Assembly (NCBI RefSeq): GCF_029168945.1
Contig: NW_026870037.1
Location: 1,550,001 to 1,614,000, forward strand
From: Cannabis sativa
Taxonomy: Eukaryota > Streptophyta > Magnoliopsida > Rosales > Cannabaceae
Length of the DNA: 64,000 nucleotides
Direction of reading: 5' to 3'
Positions 22,162 to 34,246 of the stretch are shown in pieces. The notes beneath the pieces are model-generated. The model was given only the letters and a program-made list of their open reading frames with translations. It ran no database searches and had not been told where the DNA came from. The translations under genes and the position numbers were made by a program. Positions within the stretch are counted from its first letter, which is position 1, and the number at the start of each line of letters is the position of its first letter.

Positions 22162-23301
22162 GATTGTGTGTGCAAGTGGTAAAAGTGTAATAAAATAAAC
22201 TTAAAGTGTATAAAAGTTGCTTTTACCGTGTTGTAGTATATATGTAATAAAGTTAGCCTTTTGTATTTTTAGTGTAAAAATTTCATATTTATATATAATT
22301 TTACTTATTTTTTTTTTATTTTTATCTTATTTTTATGTATAAAAATTGATTTATAGAGTTTTAATTAGTATTTAGATATTAAAAAATATTTTTTAATAGT
22401 TGTTAGTCAAAGTTATTTAAGAGTATTATATTAATTTTATGAATAATATATTATTTTAATTCCTTTTATATTTTATTTTTAATGGACAATTTTTATAATA
22501 ATCTGTATTTATTAGGTTCTTTTTTATTTTAGTCAAACCAATTAATATTTTGTAGGTTTTTTTTTCCTTTTAATAATATACTTTGTGGATTAAATTTGCA
22601 TAGTGAGTTATTTTGTTTAGTTCTTGTTTAACCATTTATAGTAGCTAATTTGTATCTTGATTGGAGGTTAATAGTGCTATTTTTGGTGGAAGGTTGTGCC
22701 TTTGTTTGGTGGCTATTTTTTGTTTTATAATTTAAAACTCAATTTAATTTTTAGGTGCGAATAGATCTTTTAAAATAATTTTAGGTTTGATGACTACGCT
22801 GGTTTTTTGTATCATTTTTTGATGGTTTTTATGCCTTCAATGGTTTTTCTGCCAATTTTTATGACTTGTCCCTAATTGTGTAAGGTAGATTTGTGATATG
22901 GTCAATGGGTACGAGAAGTGTTTCATTTTATATTCATGCTTTCTACAAACAACTTTTCAAATTCGACAGATTAGTTTTTCAAGTCTTGACATTATAATAT
23001 GGATTGTTTTACCATCTTTATTCACATTAAATTATGTGGTAATAGAGTTTTATGTATTGTTAATTTGTAGGTCAGTTTTGAGGAAGGCCGACTTTTGTAG
23101 AGATTTTACCGATAAATTTATTTTAAATATTATTTATTTAAGAGTTGTTATCTTCTAACTATTGAGAATTCTCTTATTACGTTTTAATATCATCGCTAGG
23201 GGATTAATTTATTTTTTATCTTATTTTATTTTGTAGATATTTTTGGGACCATTCTTGATATGTTAATGAGTTGGTGTGTAGTATTCAGTGATACAAGTTA
23301 A
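22162..23301. other. AT-rich stretch left of the nested Copia
   Basis: No supported gene; the short open frames lack any family signal. It ends with the target-site copy GTTAA (23297-23301) of the Copia insertion. Confidence 0.5.
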
Positions 23302-25182
23302 TGTTGGATATATTTTACCAGGATCTAGATTTACTAACAAGTATGTTTCATTAACATCCTAATATGAATTCTAAAACAATGAAATAAACACATATAAAGT
23401 TTAGGAAACCTTACATTGGGTGCAGCGGAATATGATGACTCCTTCCTTTCAGATCTCTAGCCCTTGATTATTTTCTGTAGCAGAGCATCACCAAGATCTG
23501 AACCTGGATCTCTTTCTCTCCTTCCTTTGATGCTGATTCTCCTTCTTGTTGGTTGATTTTCCACAGTCTTACACACTATGATTGAGATACCACTTGATGT
23601 GTGTGGGCACTCACTCATTCACTCAAGGATTTTGAAATTTAGAGAAGAAAAGAAGAGAAGAGGTTTCGGCTATAGAGAATAGAAAGTGGCTCAAATTTCA
23701 TTTGACAAACTTCACAAGGTTAATTGTGAATGAGAGCCATCACTATCTATTTATAGGTAACCACTTAGATTTAGGTTAGAATTATTTGGCATTAAAATAA
23801 TGAAAAAATAAATGGTTAAATACACTAAGTGTGGCCGGCCATGGATTGTGGATTGGGCCCACTTTGCAATTTTGCCATTTTGTCATTTTTCCATCCCAAT
23901 TTCTCAAAAACGCTAATTTTTCAATTTAACCATTTAAATGCCAATTCTAATTATTTAATAACTAAAAATTAATTATTAAATAATATTGTCATTTAATATA
24001 TTTATTAATTAGACATATAAAGTCTCTTAATTAATAAATAAACCTAGAATCTCTTTTCTTTACAATTTCGCCCTTGCTTAGTGAAAATTCATAAACTAGA
24101 CATAGTCTAACTTTAGAATTATAATTGATTAATCAAAATCAATTAACTGAGTCTTACAAGCAGTATGACCTCAACTAGTATGGGGACCATGGGTCTATAT
24201 ATCCGAGCTTCCAATAAGCAGATCAAGAATTTATATCTTAAATTCACTGACTTATTAATTCTTCATTGAATCCACGCATAGAACTTAGAATTGCACTCTC
24301 AGTATATAGAACGCTCTATATGTTCCACGATATAGATACGTCATTAGTTATCAATTGTTATAATCCTGATTTGATCAATGATCCTCTAATAGATGATCTA
24401 CATTGAATAGGCACTAAGTTACCGTTACACCTTCAATGTATTTTATCCTTAAAAAACTTAGCTCCGTATAAATGATATTTCAGTGAAGTGAAATGAGATC
24501 TCCACCATTTATCTCTATTTAGCCAAGCTCGAAGGATATCATCGTTTCACTTCTAAATTCCTATAGAAGTTATAGATTCCATATTTATGTTAGCGCTCCC
24601 ACTCAATTATACTATCATGTTCCCAAAATGTGCGTATCACCCTGTCCCAAAAGTAGGCTTAACTAACAAATCAAAGAACATGTATAATACTCTTGAGATC
24701 GAACCTAAACATATCAGGATTAAGATCATTTGATCTAGGATCAACGGGTGATATTGAATTGAATAGATATTACGGTAAATTTTAATATATCTAATCAAAG
24801 TTCAATATCGGTCCCCTCCGATGTATACTCCATACATCTGATGCTGGTAAACTTTGCCAATGTCCTGGAAAGGACATAACACTTATCCAAGGTGTAAGAA
24901 TACCTATCGCTGATTATCATGTCAGTCTAAATCCAGTGAACTGACAAATCAGGGAATAAACTTTCGAACATTAAATTAAGATTATATTCCACTGTGCTGA
25001 CAACACTATAATTATTAACAAATTCATATGTTCTGGACTTAAATAGAATTCATACATTATATGTATATAATCATGAAATAAATCATGTGAACCATGCAAC
25101 ATAAAATATTATTTCTGATCTTTATTAATAAGTAAATTTGATTATATTGAAATGGGTTTTATTTAGGGCACAAAACCCAACA
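23302..25182 (-). repeat. 3' LTR of Copia element B
   Basis: The inverse-orientation LTR begins (plus strand) TGTTGGATATATTTTACC and ends CACAAAACCCAACA. The polypurine tract complement (CAAACTCCCACTTGCAC) adjoins it at 25180-25196. It differs from the 5' LTR at scattered positions, a few per cent by eye. Confidence 0.92.
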
Positions 25183-28100
25183 AACTCCCACTTGCACTAA
25201 TATAAAACAAAATGTGCATTTCAAATAATCATTAACACATTGATATACAAATCAAGTGTAGTAGTAGTAAACTCCTCGTAATAGGATCTGACAGGTTGAA
25301 TTAACAACAACCTTTTCTCCACCATTACTTTCCCTTAATCACAAAATCCTTGATATTGTGAAATTCCTCTCTATATGCCTACTCTTTTGGGATACTGGAT
25401 TCTATACCTTTGGCAACTACTTTTGGTTATTCAGGAAATAACACTAGTAGTTAAGACAAGTTGGAACGGTACCACAATTGTATAGAACTTTTCTTGGACT
25501 GAACAAGTACCTTTCCTGCAACTTTAACATTCAGTCTCTCTCTGGTAGACCTAGAGATTTCAGATAGGTTTTTACACTTCTACAAAATCACTACTCCACC
25601 CCCAGAGTAATCACCATCTTATCAGCAGACTTTCTAGCACAAAGGCAAGTCTCGAAATCTGATGTGGTGTAGTCTAAGAGTTTTAAACACACCCTTATAG
25701 ACTAACATATAGTTCCTCTTCTTAATCTTAAGATTTACTTGATTGTCTTCCAATGTTCTTCTCCTGGATTAATCTGATACCTACTCATTACTCCCACTCA
25801 ACAGCAGGTGTCTGGTCTAAGGCATACTAAAGCATACCTGGGACCTCTCACTGTTGATTTAAGAAATTCTTTCATGGCTTTATCTTTTCTGGAATAGTTG
25901 AGACTTTTCCTTAGATAAATAAAATTATGCCTAGAAGTCGAGAAGCTTCTATAGGTTGCCATTAGAAAGAAAATGCTTCAGCATCTTACTAAAGTAAGTT
26001 GTTTGCATTAGAGTAAGTAATTACCAGGTATACCACAAGCCATAGGTCTAGATAAACTCAAACCTATAATACTAGGAACAGGAAGTTTTGTTAAGTCCAT
26101 TGAATAGACTTATAAACTAAAATTTCCTTTCACGTCCTTGTAATAGAAAACTTTAGGTTATTCCATGTGAATGGGTCAAACCATAGTTCTATTGGCTTTT
26201 CTTCTTAGTTTCTTATCTTGACAATCCATTACTTGTTTAAACTCACAATGGATTTTAATCACTAGTGTCTTCCAAGTCATAAGAAGGTGAGTTCCTAGAA
26301 ACTCTCCCACTATGATAAGGTACCTTGAATTATGTCTAAGAAAACTAAATGGTATTGACCTCTTCGGTTGTGTCAAAACAACAGAGACAGTGGGATCATC
26401 ATATGGAATAAGATGATAGAACACTTTTGGAATCAAGAAAAAAAATATCTCCTTTATTTGCTACTTTATTTTCAGACTTAGTCATTTTCTTAGAAAAATA
26501 GTATTTGTTTAAACAAACACTTTCTTATCTATTAACTATGGGATGGTCCACCCCTAATCACTTTGAATAGCTAACAAACTATGGTTAACAGTTCTAGCTT
26601 TTCTTAAGATTTTGATTAGGTCATCCATGAATCTAGTAATGATTTACACTAAGTACACAACCATTGCATCATTCTAAAATTCTATTACCATAGAAGGATT
26701 TAGGCAACGACTAGTAACTAATCATCAATATACAAATCGAAATTTCTGGGGAGGTGAGTTTGGATATAATTCAAAAATCAATTTAATGATCTTTGAACTG
26801 CATATCTACTAACTATTTCTCCACCCCTATCAGTTCGCAAGATCCTTAACCACTTACCTTAATGGTTTATCACCATTGCTAGAAATTCATGAAATTTCAA
26901 ACATTTCAAATTTCTTTTGCATAAGGTAAAATCTAGAGTGATCGTTTTAAGAATACAACGAAAAACTCATATCCACCCATGAATGTACATCCATCTGCAA
27001 ATGAGATGAACTACTTTCAGTGGATATAGGCATATTAACTCTTTGTAGAGATTGATCTTGTCAAAACCACTATGAACAAGATACAAATGCCATAGATTAA
27101 AAAAAATGTGGTTGTGTCTTTTGATGACTTAGGTTTAGTTACATCAAAGAGTTCTTAGAATAGTGCAAGTGGATCCTGGTCACAGAATACTAAACTCATA
27201 TTCCATACAGTTTGAATCCATTGATAGAAGGTGGATATTAAACACTTGTGAAAGTGTACCTGTATTGTATTCTGGAATTAGAAATATAAGAAATTTTTTG
27301 TTTGGAATCTAAAATTAAAGTCAAAGACTTAAATTTATACCAAATATAATGAGTAATTCTTTCTTGGACCACCACTACTAATTTTAACTCTAAGTCAGAT
27401 TTGCCCATACAAGTAGGAGATTTATAAGATTGAGGATTTATATCATTTTGGGATAGAATTTCGGGAATATAATCATATACGTCATTAAATTTCTTAAGAG
27501 AAAATAGAATGACATGAATCGATTTATAGACCATTCATCCAATGATATGTTATTAAGGTAATTCGAAATGAATAAGCTAAGAGGAATTAGGATAATTTCG
27601 TTGTTTTAAATAAGAATCCAACGATGATTCGATTAACGCGAGTCAAAGTAATCTTATTTATACAATCTTCTTGTTTCATATTGTAAAATACTAGTCTAAG
27701 GTGTCATCAATTGATGAACAGCTAGATGTTGTATATACAATATTTATCTTTCGAGATCTAACACTATTGTGTATGTCTAATGGTGAAAATCCATTAGGGA
27801 TTTATCTCATTAGAAAAACAAACCAAGTTAGACCAACAATGAAGATTCGAAATTAAACTACAATTTAATAACAGAAAATAACATGGTTCAATATAAATTC
27901 ATACACAATTCAAAAATTATTAAACATATAGCAAGTAGGAATGACAAGTGAAAATACTAAAACATACAATCCTAAATAATTTCTAAGGTTTTCAACAAAC
28001 TGATACAGTGTCCCGGTAGGCGAGAGTCAAAGTATCATTCATTGAATAGAGTTGTCAGCTCATCTAAAATGCAAACCATTCTAGCAACCTTTAATTCGAT

Positions 28101-28360
28101 CAAAATAAGAATCCAACGTTGTCCCGGTAGGCGAGAGTCAAGGTTATTCTCATTTTATGAGCTTCCACCATTGTTTCATGTTTTATAAGTTTATCTCTAA
28201 GTAGTCACCGTAGGGGAGAGTCTAATAGAGACGAAAACTTACAAAACACTTATCAAATGAGATCTTACGGTGTTAAATGCGTTCAACGAATAACCATCCA
28301 TAAGGGGGGCGAAGTTTAGCGTCTCGAGGTTATATTGAAAACATTGAACTATTGTAAGAC
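25183..28360 (-). pseudogene. Degenerate pol-derived region of Copia element B
   Basis: The inverse counterpart of 1-3173. Only short frames remain (for example 27238-27534 and 26176-26436 on minus), without intact domain motifs. The stretch near 25700-25830 corresponds to the NPGEEHW-type RNase H entry seen in element A. Indels between the two copies are frequent, so both decayed separately or derive from an already non-coding parent. Confidence 0.7.
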
Positions 28361-28496
28361 CAACAATAGAGATCGAATGTCCTAATAATAATAAAGCTCA
28401 TTATTTTTTTAAAAAAAATGTATTTTCTCTAATATTTATTTTAATCAATTTATTTTAAATATATATTTATTAAAATTTCCAATTTAGAATGAAAAA

Positions 28497-28929
28497 TGTG
28501 ACAGTCAGTAGTCCCGTGATCCGTAAGGGGAAATACCGAGTAAGCTGTGCAATCCCACACCGCCTGGGGAAGGTCAAGTGGGATGATTCTGAGACTGTGT
28601 AGGTATGGGACTACACAGTTGAAGAGGGCTTAAATGGATTGATTGGTACTACCTATGTCAACAAGGTGCATCTTGTTTTTCGGTAGCCCATCTCGAAAGA
28701 ACTCCAAAGTTAAGCGTGCTTGGCCTGGAGCAATTTCAAGGATGGGTGACCTCCTGGGAAGTTTTCCCAGGATGTGTGTGAGTGAGGACAAAGCACGCTG
28801 GAAATACTTGTGTTGGTCTGTAGGGTCAGTCATCAATCCAGGAAGCAGCCAGAGTGGCGTACTCGTGTATAAGAGCCATTAGTCCGTGGGTGTAAGGGCC
28901 CAATGGATGCTTGAAGCGAGGACGTTACA
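28497..28929 (+). mobile_element. Solo LTR of Cassandra-type TRIM containing 5S rRNA-like sequence
   Basis: A 433-bp insert in AT-rich Copia sequence with TG...CA ends (TGTGACAG ... ACGTTACA), flanked by AAAAA on both sides (a weak but compatible 5-bp duplication). In the middle, 28688-28770 matches the 3' two thirds of plant 5S rRNA, including the internal promoter region. Terminal-repeat retrotransposons in miniature of the Cassandra family carry 5S sequence in their LTRs. Because only one LTR and no PBS/PPT is present, this is best read as a solo LTR. A 5S-derived SINE is the alternative, but the central 5S position and TG/CA ends argue against it. Confidence 0.75.
28688..28770 (+). other. 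5S rRNA-like segment with pol III internal promoter
   Basis: It includes GAACTCCAAAGTTAAGCGTG (A-box region) and AGGATGGGTGACCTCCTGGG (C-box region), nearly identical to plant 5S. The intermediate element and 5' part of the 5S gene are diverged. It is not a functional 5S gene but could retain pol III promoter activity. Confidence 0.8.
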
Positions 28930-29300
28930 AAAAATCTAAATATAAATTTTAATTTCATATTTATAAATTATACGTAGATGGATATGAAAATAAAATGAAT
29001 TATTTCCATCTTAGTAATAATTTCCAATAAATATTTAGAAAATTATTCAATTTAAGTTGTTTCAAAATTAATTTAAATTAACTTACAACTCAAATTTAAT
29101 TTTCTATAAATATATATTGCATTTCGAAAAATTGAAGTATTTAAGAATACAATTTTCAAAATTGCTTGTTAAAATAAAATAAAATAAATCCTCGAAAAAA
29201 TTATTCTAATTTAATGTTGGCCCAAAATTAATTAATAAAAATTAATTTACAACAAAAAATATAATCTTCCTATTTAATTAAATATTAAAGAAAAATTTCA

Positions 29301-30175
29301 AATATTTAAGTATCATAATGAAAATCAACTTAAATATTAATTTTCTATTTAATTAAATACACTAGAAAAATACTTCAAGCAAAACAGATAATATCTATCT
29401 ATACTTTCATTGACTAATTAATTCATTTTCTAATTATAATATATTTTAGTTTATTTATTTTAATTAATCATTAAATGAAAAAATCATTGATTTAAGTTGG
29501 ACCAAAATTAAAATAAATAATTTTCAACTTTAATCTATTTTTCAAATAAAATTCGAAATTTCTGCATTTAAGAAATGCAATTTCGAAATTGTGGGAAAAA
29601 GATTAATAAAATAAAATAAAATATATTTTGAAAATGATTCAAATTTAAGTTATTCTGAAATAAAATTTCAAACTTAAAATAATTTTTAATTTTAATTAAA
29701 TAACATGAAAATAATAATATTTAAGTATCATGATGAAAATCAACTTAAATATTAATTTTCTATTTAATTAAATACACTAGAAAAATACTTCAAGCAAAAC
29801 AGATAATATCTATCTAGACTTTCATTGACTAATTAATTCATTTTCTAATTATAATATATTTTAGTTCATTTATTTTAATTAATCATTAAATGAAAAAATC
29901 ATTGATTTAAGTTGGACCAAAATTAAAATAAATAATTTTCAACTTTAATCTATTTTTCAAATAAAATTCGAAATTTCTGCATTTAAGAAATGTAATTTCG
30001 AAATTGTGGGAAAAAGATTAATAAAATAAAATAAAATATATTTTGAAAATTATTCAAATTTAAGTTATTCTGAAATAAAATTTCAAACTTAAAATAATTT
30101 TCAATTTTAATTAAATAACATGAAAATAATAATATTTAAGTATCATGATGAAAATCAACTTAAATATTTAAATTT
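29301..30175 (-). repeat. Tandem repeat, period 415 bp, in the Copia leader
   Basis: AATATTTAAGTATCATGATG-type unit starts occur at 29301, 29716 and 30131, exactly 415 bp apart. The first two units are nearly identical along their whole length; the third is a short stub. No ORF inside. Confidence 0.92.
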
Positions 30176-32178
30176 TCAATTTAATTAAATGTATTAAATT
30201 CAAGAAATAAATAATTAAGTATAGAGAAGACTTAATTATTAATTCTAATTTAATACTAGAAAAAATATACTTAACTTGGATTGTACCAAAATTAATTATT
30301 AAACAATTAATTTCACAATCTATGATATTTTCCTAATTAAATATTAGAAAAAATAACTAGTTCTAGAAATAACTATCTAGAATATATTTCATTTACTAAG
30401 TGTTTTTCTAAAATTAACTTTAAAATATTAAATGAAAAATGAAATTTCATATATTTTAAAAGTTAATTATGTTGCTAATTCAATTTTTAATTAGGTTAGA
30501 CTAATATAATTAACCTAATACAATTATTTAAATAAGGCAAATAGGTCTTCACAATTGGGGTAGTTTATGTGAGGGGGAGTTGGGTTCAGTATGTCGTACC
30601 CACTTCTATTGGCCCCCAACTCTCACACAAGGCCCAAAAGAGAGGAATTTAACCTTTAAATAAACAATTGTTATTCATTGAATAAGTCCAAATCTAATTG
30701 GGCCTAAATAAATTTACTTATGTCAAAATTTATTTTAGCAACCTAGTCCATTTACTTAGTAAAACTTAAATGGGCTTCCTATATGCATCTAAGCCCAATA
30801 GCAAACATATAGGCTCACACAGGTCAAATGATTTGGATGGACCCTATCATGTTACTAGGTTTACACAGATGAAAGAAATTGCAAAATTTACCTGTTACAA
30901 ATTATTTATAAGATCTATTGACAATTGGACTATGATTAAAATCAGATCATTGGATCTGTCAACAAGTTAATCATAGCAATTTAGATCAAATAAATAATAG
31001 GTTTGTAAAAAAAAATTGAATACATAATAATATAATCAAACAATACAAACAATAATAACTAATCTGGAATATCTGGAAAGTAAGCTAAAATATCTCAATT
31101 TTAAAATTTAAAATAAAATTAAATTTTAAAATAAATATCTTAACTAGAATTCAAATTTAGGTTGTTAGAGAATATTTGAAAAAATTCAAAATTCAACAAA
31201 CTCCTAAATTTCTTAAATTCTAACAAAAAATCAAAATATCGAACCAATTTTTCAAATATCAAGTTTATTCAAAATTTAAATTTATTTAAAATTTCTAATA
31301 AGATAATATAATAAAATATCTTGAATTTTAAATTTAGATATTTTATTATATTCTAAGTCTTATAATTTAATAAATTTAAATATTACATAAATAAACTAAT
31401 TGAAAAATAAGATATTTTATATGGTTAGAATATTTTAAAAATAATAAAATAATAAGTTTGAAAAATTTATGGTTTGAAACTCTAAAATATCTATTCAAAC
31501 TAAACTAACCAATTTTTCAAATCTTCATGTTATTTTTTCCAAAATATAATTTTAATAAAAAAAAATGTCTAATAAGATAAAATGTTAAACCTAACATATT
31601 CCTAATCTTATAATTTTAATTAATAAAATATATTTTGAAAATAACAAATTTGAAAAAAAATATGATATGGTTAGCAAATTTTGAAATTAGTACAAGATTA
31701 TTTTTAAAAGATAATATTTTAATATCAAAGTAAGATCATTTAAAAAATAATATCTGATCTTATAATTAAAATAAATAAAATAATCTAAAATTTCAAAAAT
31801 AACCATAAGGCTCCTTTGTGAGAAATCAAATTTTTAAAATTCAAAGCCTACTAATATCAGAAACTAATTTTAATTAATTAAAAATTTAATAAAAATTAAT
31901 TTTATTCTAACAATTAGATTTTTAATTGAAAATTTAGATTCTACACAAAATTCTACCAAAAATTGGCTTTTGTTTCAATGAAAAACGATTTTTGAATCAA
32001 AAGTTATGACGAAAACAAGTTTGAGGCACAGGGGTATGCATTGCATACCCCTGCGCTCGCGGATGCAAGGGAAACGCCGAGCTTTGAGGCTGCATGCAGC
32101 CTCATTTGACGGAGGATGCTCGGACATGCATGTTGTCTGAAGCGTGTTTGTCCGAGCGAGCCCAAGTGCGTGCGCGCG
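30176..32178 (-). other. Non-coding leader region of Copia element B
   Basis: AT-rich, stop-laden sequence with no gag-like frame. It contains a weak inverted repeat (TGTGAGGGGGAGTTGGG at about 30570 versus its near complement at 30617-30633). At 32031-32157 there is a cluster of GC-rich palindromes. It ends at the Gypsy insertion site. Confidence 0.6.
32031..32157. other. Cluster of three perfect palindromes/hairpins
   Basis: 32031-32051: arms GGGGTATGCA/TGCATACCCC around one T. 32086-32103: 18-bp perfect palindrome GAGGCTGCATGCAGCCTC. 32118-32126 with 32149-32157: arms GCTCGGACA/TGTCCGAGC with a 22-nt loop. All fall within 130 bp of otherwise AT-rich retroelement leader. Confidence 0.9.
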
Positions 32179-34245
32179 TGTAACGCCCTAATGCTAAGGC
32201 ACGCTACAGTGCTTTTTCAATTATTGTGCAAACTTTGCTAATCAAAGTAATTTCTCGAAAAACGTGTCAAATTAAAATTTTTGCTTTAAACATTAAACTT
32301 TATAAAATAATATAATATTTACAAATCCCGGGATCCCGATTTCAAACTTTTGAAAATTTACTGTTTAAACTTTACATTCAAAATATACAAGTTCTGGGTC
32401 GCACAGCGACTTTCAAAATACAATACCCAGATGTCCCGAGACCGAACACTCCAGGTCGCGCTGCTTGACATGTACAATCTCACCCGAGCTCAGGTTCACT
32501 CCTGTTCAGCTTTCGCCTTTCCTTTACCTACACATGGAAGCAGAAACTATGAGTCGACAGACTCAGTAAGAAATGCATATAACATACCATATAATTTCCG
32601 ACCTGTAAATAGGCGCCCATACACCTATTTACAGAGCTTAACAGATGAGCATGAACGTTCAATACCAGGGTACGACCACTATACCACATACACAACGTAC
32701 CTAGCTGTACGAGTGTTGGTAGGGTTTACCTCGACCAGTGAGTAACACTGAGTAATGTACCACACACCTTAGCATTTTCCTATGCTTGTGTTGGTATCAC
32801 CGTATCGTACTCAAATCAACAACAATCACTGTACCAATACACTCTATAACTTAATTATACAAGTGTTGGTAGTGTTTAACATAACTCAAGCATGCATATA
32901 TAAACACATATACACACATTCAGATAATCACATCATACATTATACACAGTCCTTACCTGTTTTCCGAATTCAAGTGTGCTGGCCGACCTGAACGGAATTC
33001 ACGTGCTAGATGGATGCCCTAATCACAATAACGGTAACACAGATGAGTGACTCGCCAAATCACTTTTCGGGACTTAAAACTCGAAACTAAAAGTTTCCCT
33101 ATCAATAAACCTCATGGCAATACCCTATATAACCCAAAATTGGCTAAAACTAGGGTTCTGGAAAAACCCCCAACAGGCAGACCGGATCCAACCGGTATCC
33201 CGGTTCTGGGTCACCAACCGGTCGACCGGTTGGTATAGACCACCCAGAACCGGAATTCCGGTTCATCTGCAGAAACCCAAAAATTTATCCCCCTTGATTC
33301 AAATCAAGCCCAATCTTTACCAAACTCTCCAAAAGATACCTATACAAAGCATACACAATGATTTCCAGGCAGTAATTCACAGAACAAACCATCACAACCC
33401 AAGTTGCCATTAATGAACAAAGCTTGAACTTTAAACCTAAATTTGCATAAAAACTATCTACAGCCATTAAAACCAGTAGCTAGGACTTAGAATCAACTCA
33501 TCTAAACCCTAAAATTCGAACCTTAAACTTACCTAAACCTACTTGACCACCATATCACAAATTCATTAATTCAAACTATCATAAACTTGAAAATTCACAT
33601 ACACAATGATTCTAGGGTTTACCTTGCTTTGATTCCTCTTGAATCCTTAGCTGAAAACACAACTTAAGCTCCCAAAATTCCTTGCCCCTTGCTGCCTTCG
33701 AAGAGAGAAAGAGAGAAGAGAGAGCTTCTCTTGATTTTCTTTGATTTTTTCCTTATTTTCCAAATGAAAAATGAGTTAATTACTTAACTCTTCCAAATTA
33801 GATGCTAGGTGTCAACTATATGGGCAGCCACCACACTAACCTTAACCAAAAGACTAAAATGCCCCTAGACTTAAAACTAGGGTATTTCTAAAGCTAGGGG
33901 TAAAATGGTCAAAATCCATAACCCCGCTCAATCCCGGTAATTTATTTTCTCTAAAATATTCCCCACTATAAAATAGGGTTCTAAAATTACCCATGTGATT
34001 AATCTAGCCATCCATCGCATTTTCCGTTGTCGCCGAATAAAAATTACAAAAATAACATATTACACATATAAGCTAGATAATACCCCTAGAGTTTAATAAA
34101 ATCTCCGAAATTGAGAAATTATAACTCTAATATTTATTTCTAAATATTGGGGTCCACATTAAAATTTAATTCACAAATAATAATAAAATAATAAAAATTA
34201 GTGCTAATTGCCTTTACTAATTCATAAACTAGAGCGGTCATTACA
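32179..34245 (-). repeat. 3' LTR of the Gypsy element
   Basis: Starts TGTAACGCCCTAATGC and ends GCGGTCATTACA (plus-strand reading). Nearly identical to 39169-41231; the differences fall in a few clusters. The polypurine tract (minus-strand AACGGGGGGATAAT) adjoins at 34246-34259. ORFs in it are not genes. Confidence 0.95.
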
Positions 34246-34246
34246 A

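Noticed and set aside
28688..28770. A genuine 5S rRNA gene
   Set aside because: The first third and the intermediate element are diverged, there is no T-run terminator at the right place, and it sits inside an LTR-like insert.
28630..28882. ORFs on both strands across the 5S-like insert
   Set aside because: Non-coding 5S-derived LTR sequence; overlapping frames on both strands have no family signal.
32350..32991. Plus-strand ORFs of 131 and 69 codons, repeated at 39340-40041
   Set aside because: Both sets lie inside the two Gypsy LTRs in antisense to the element; their conservation is simply LTR identity.
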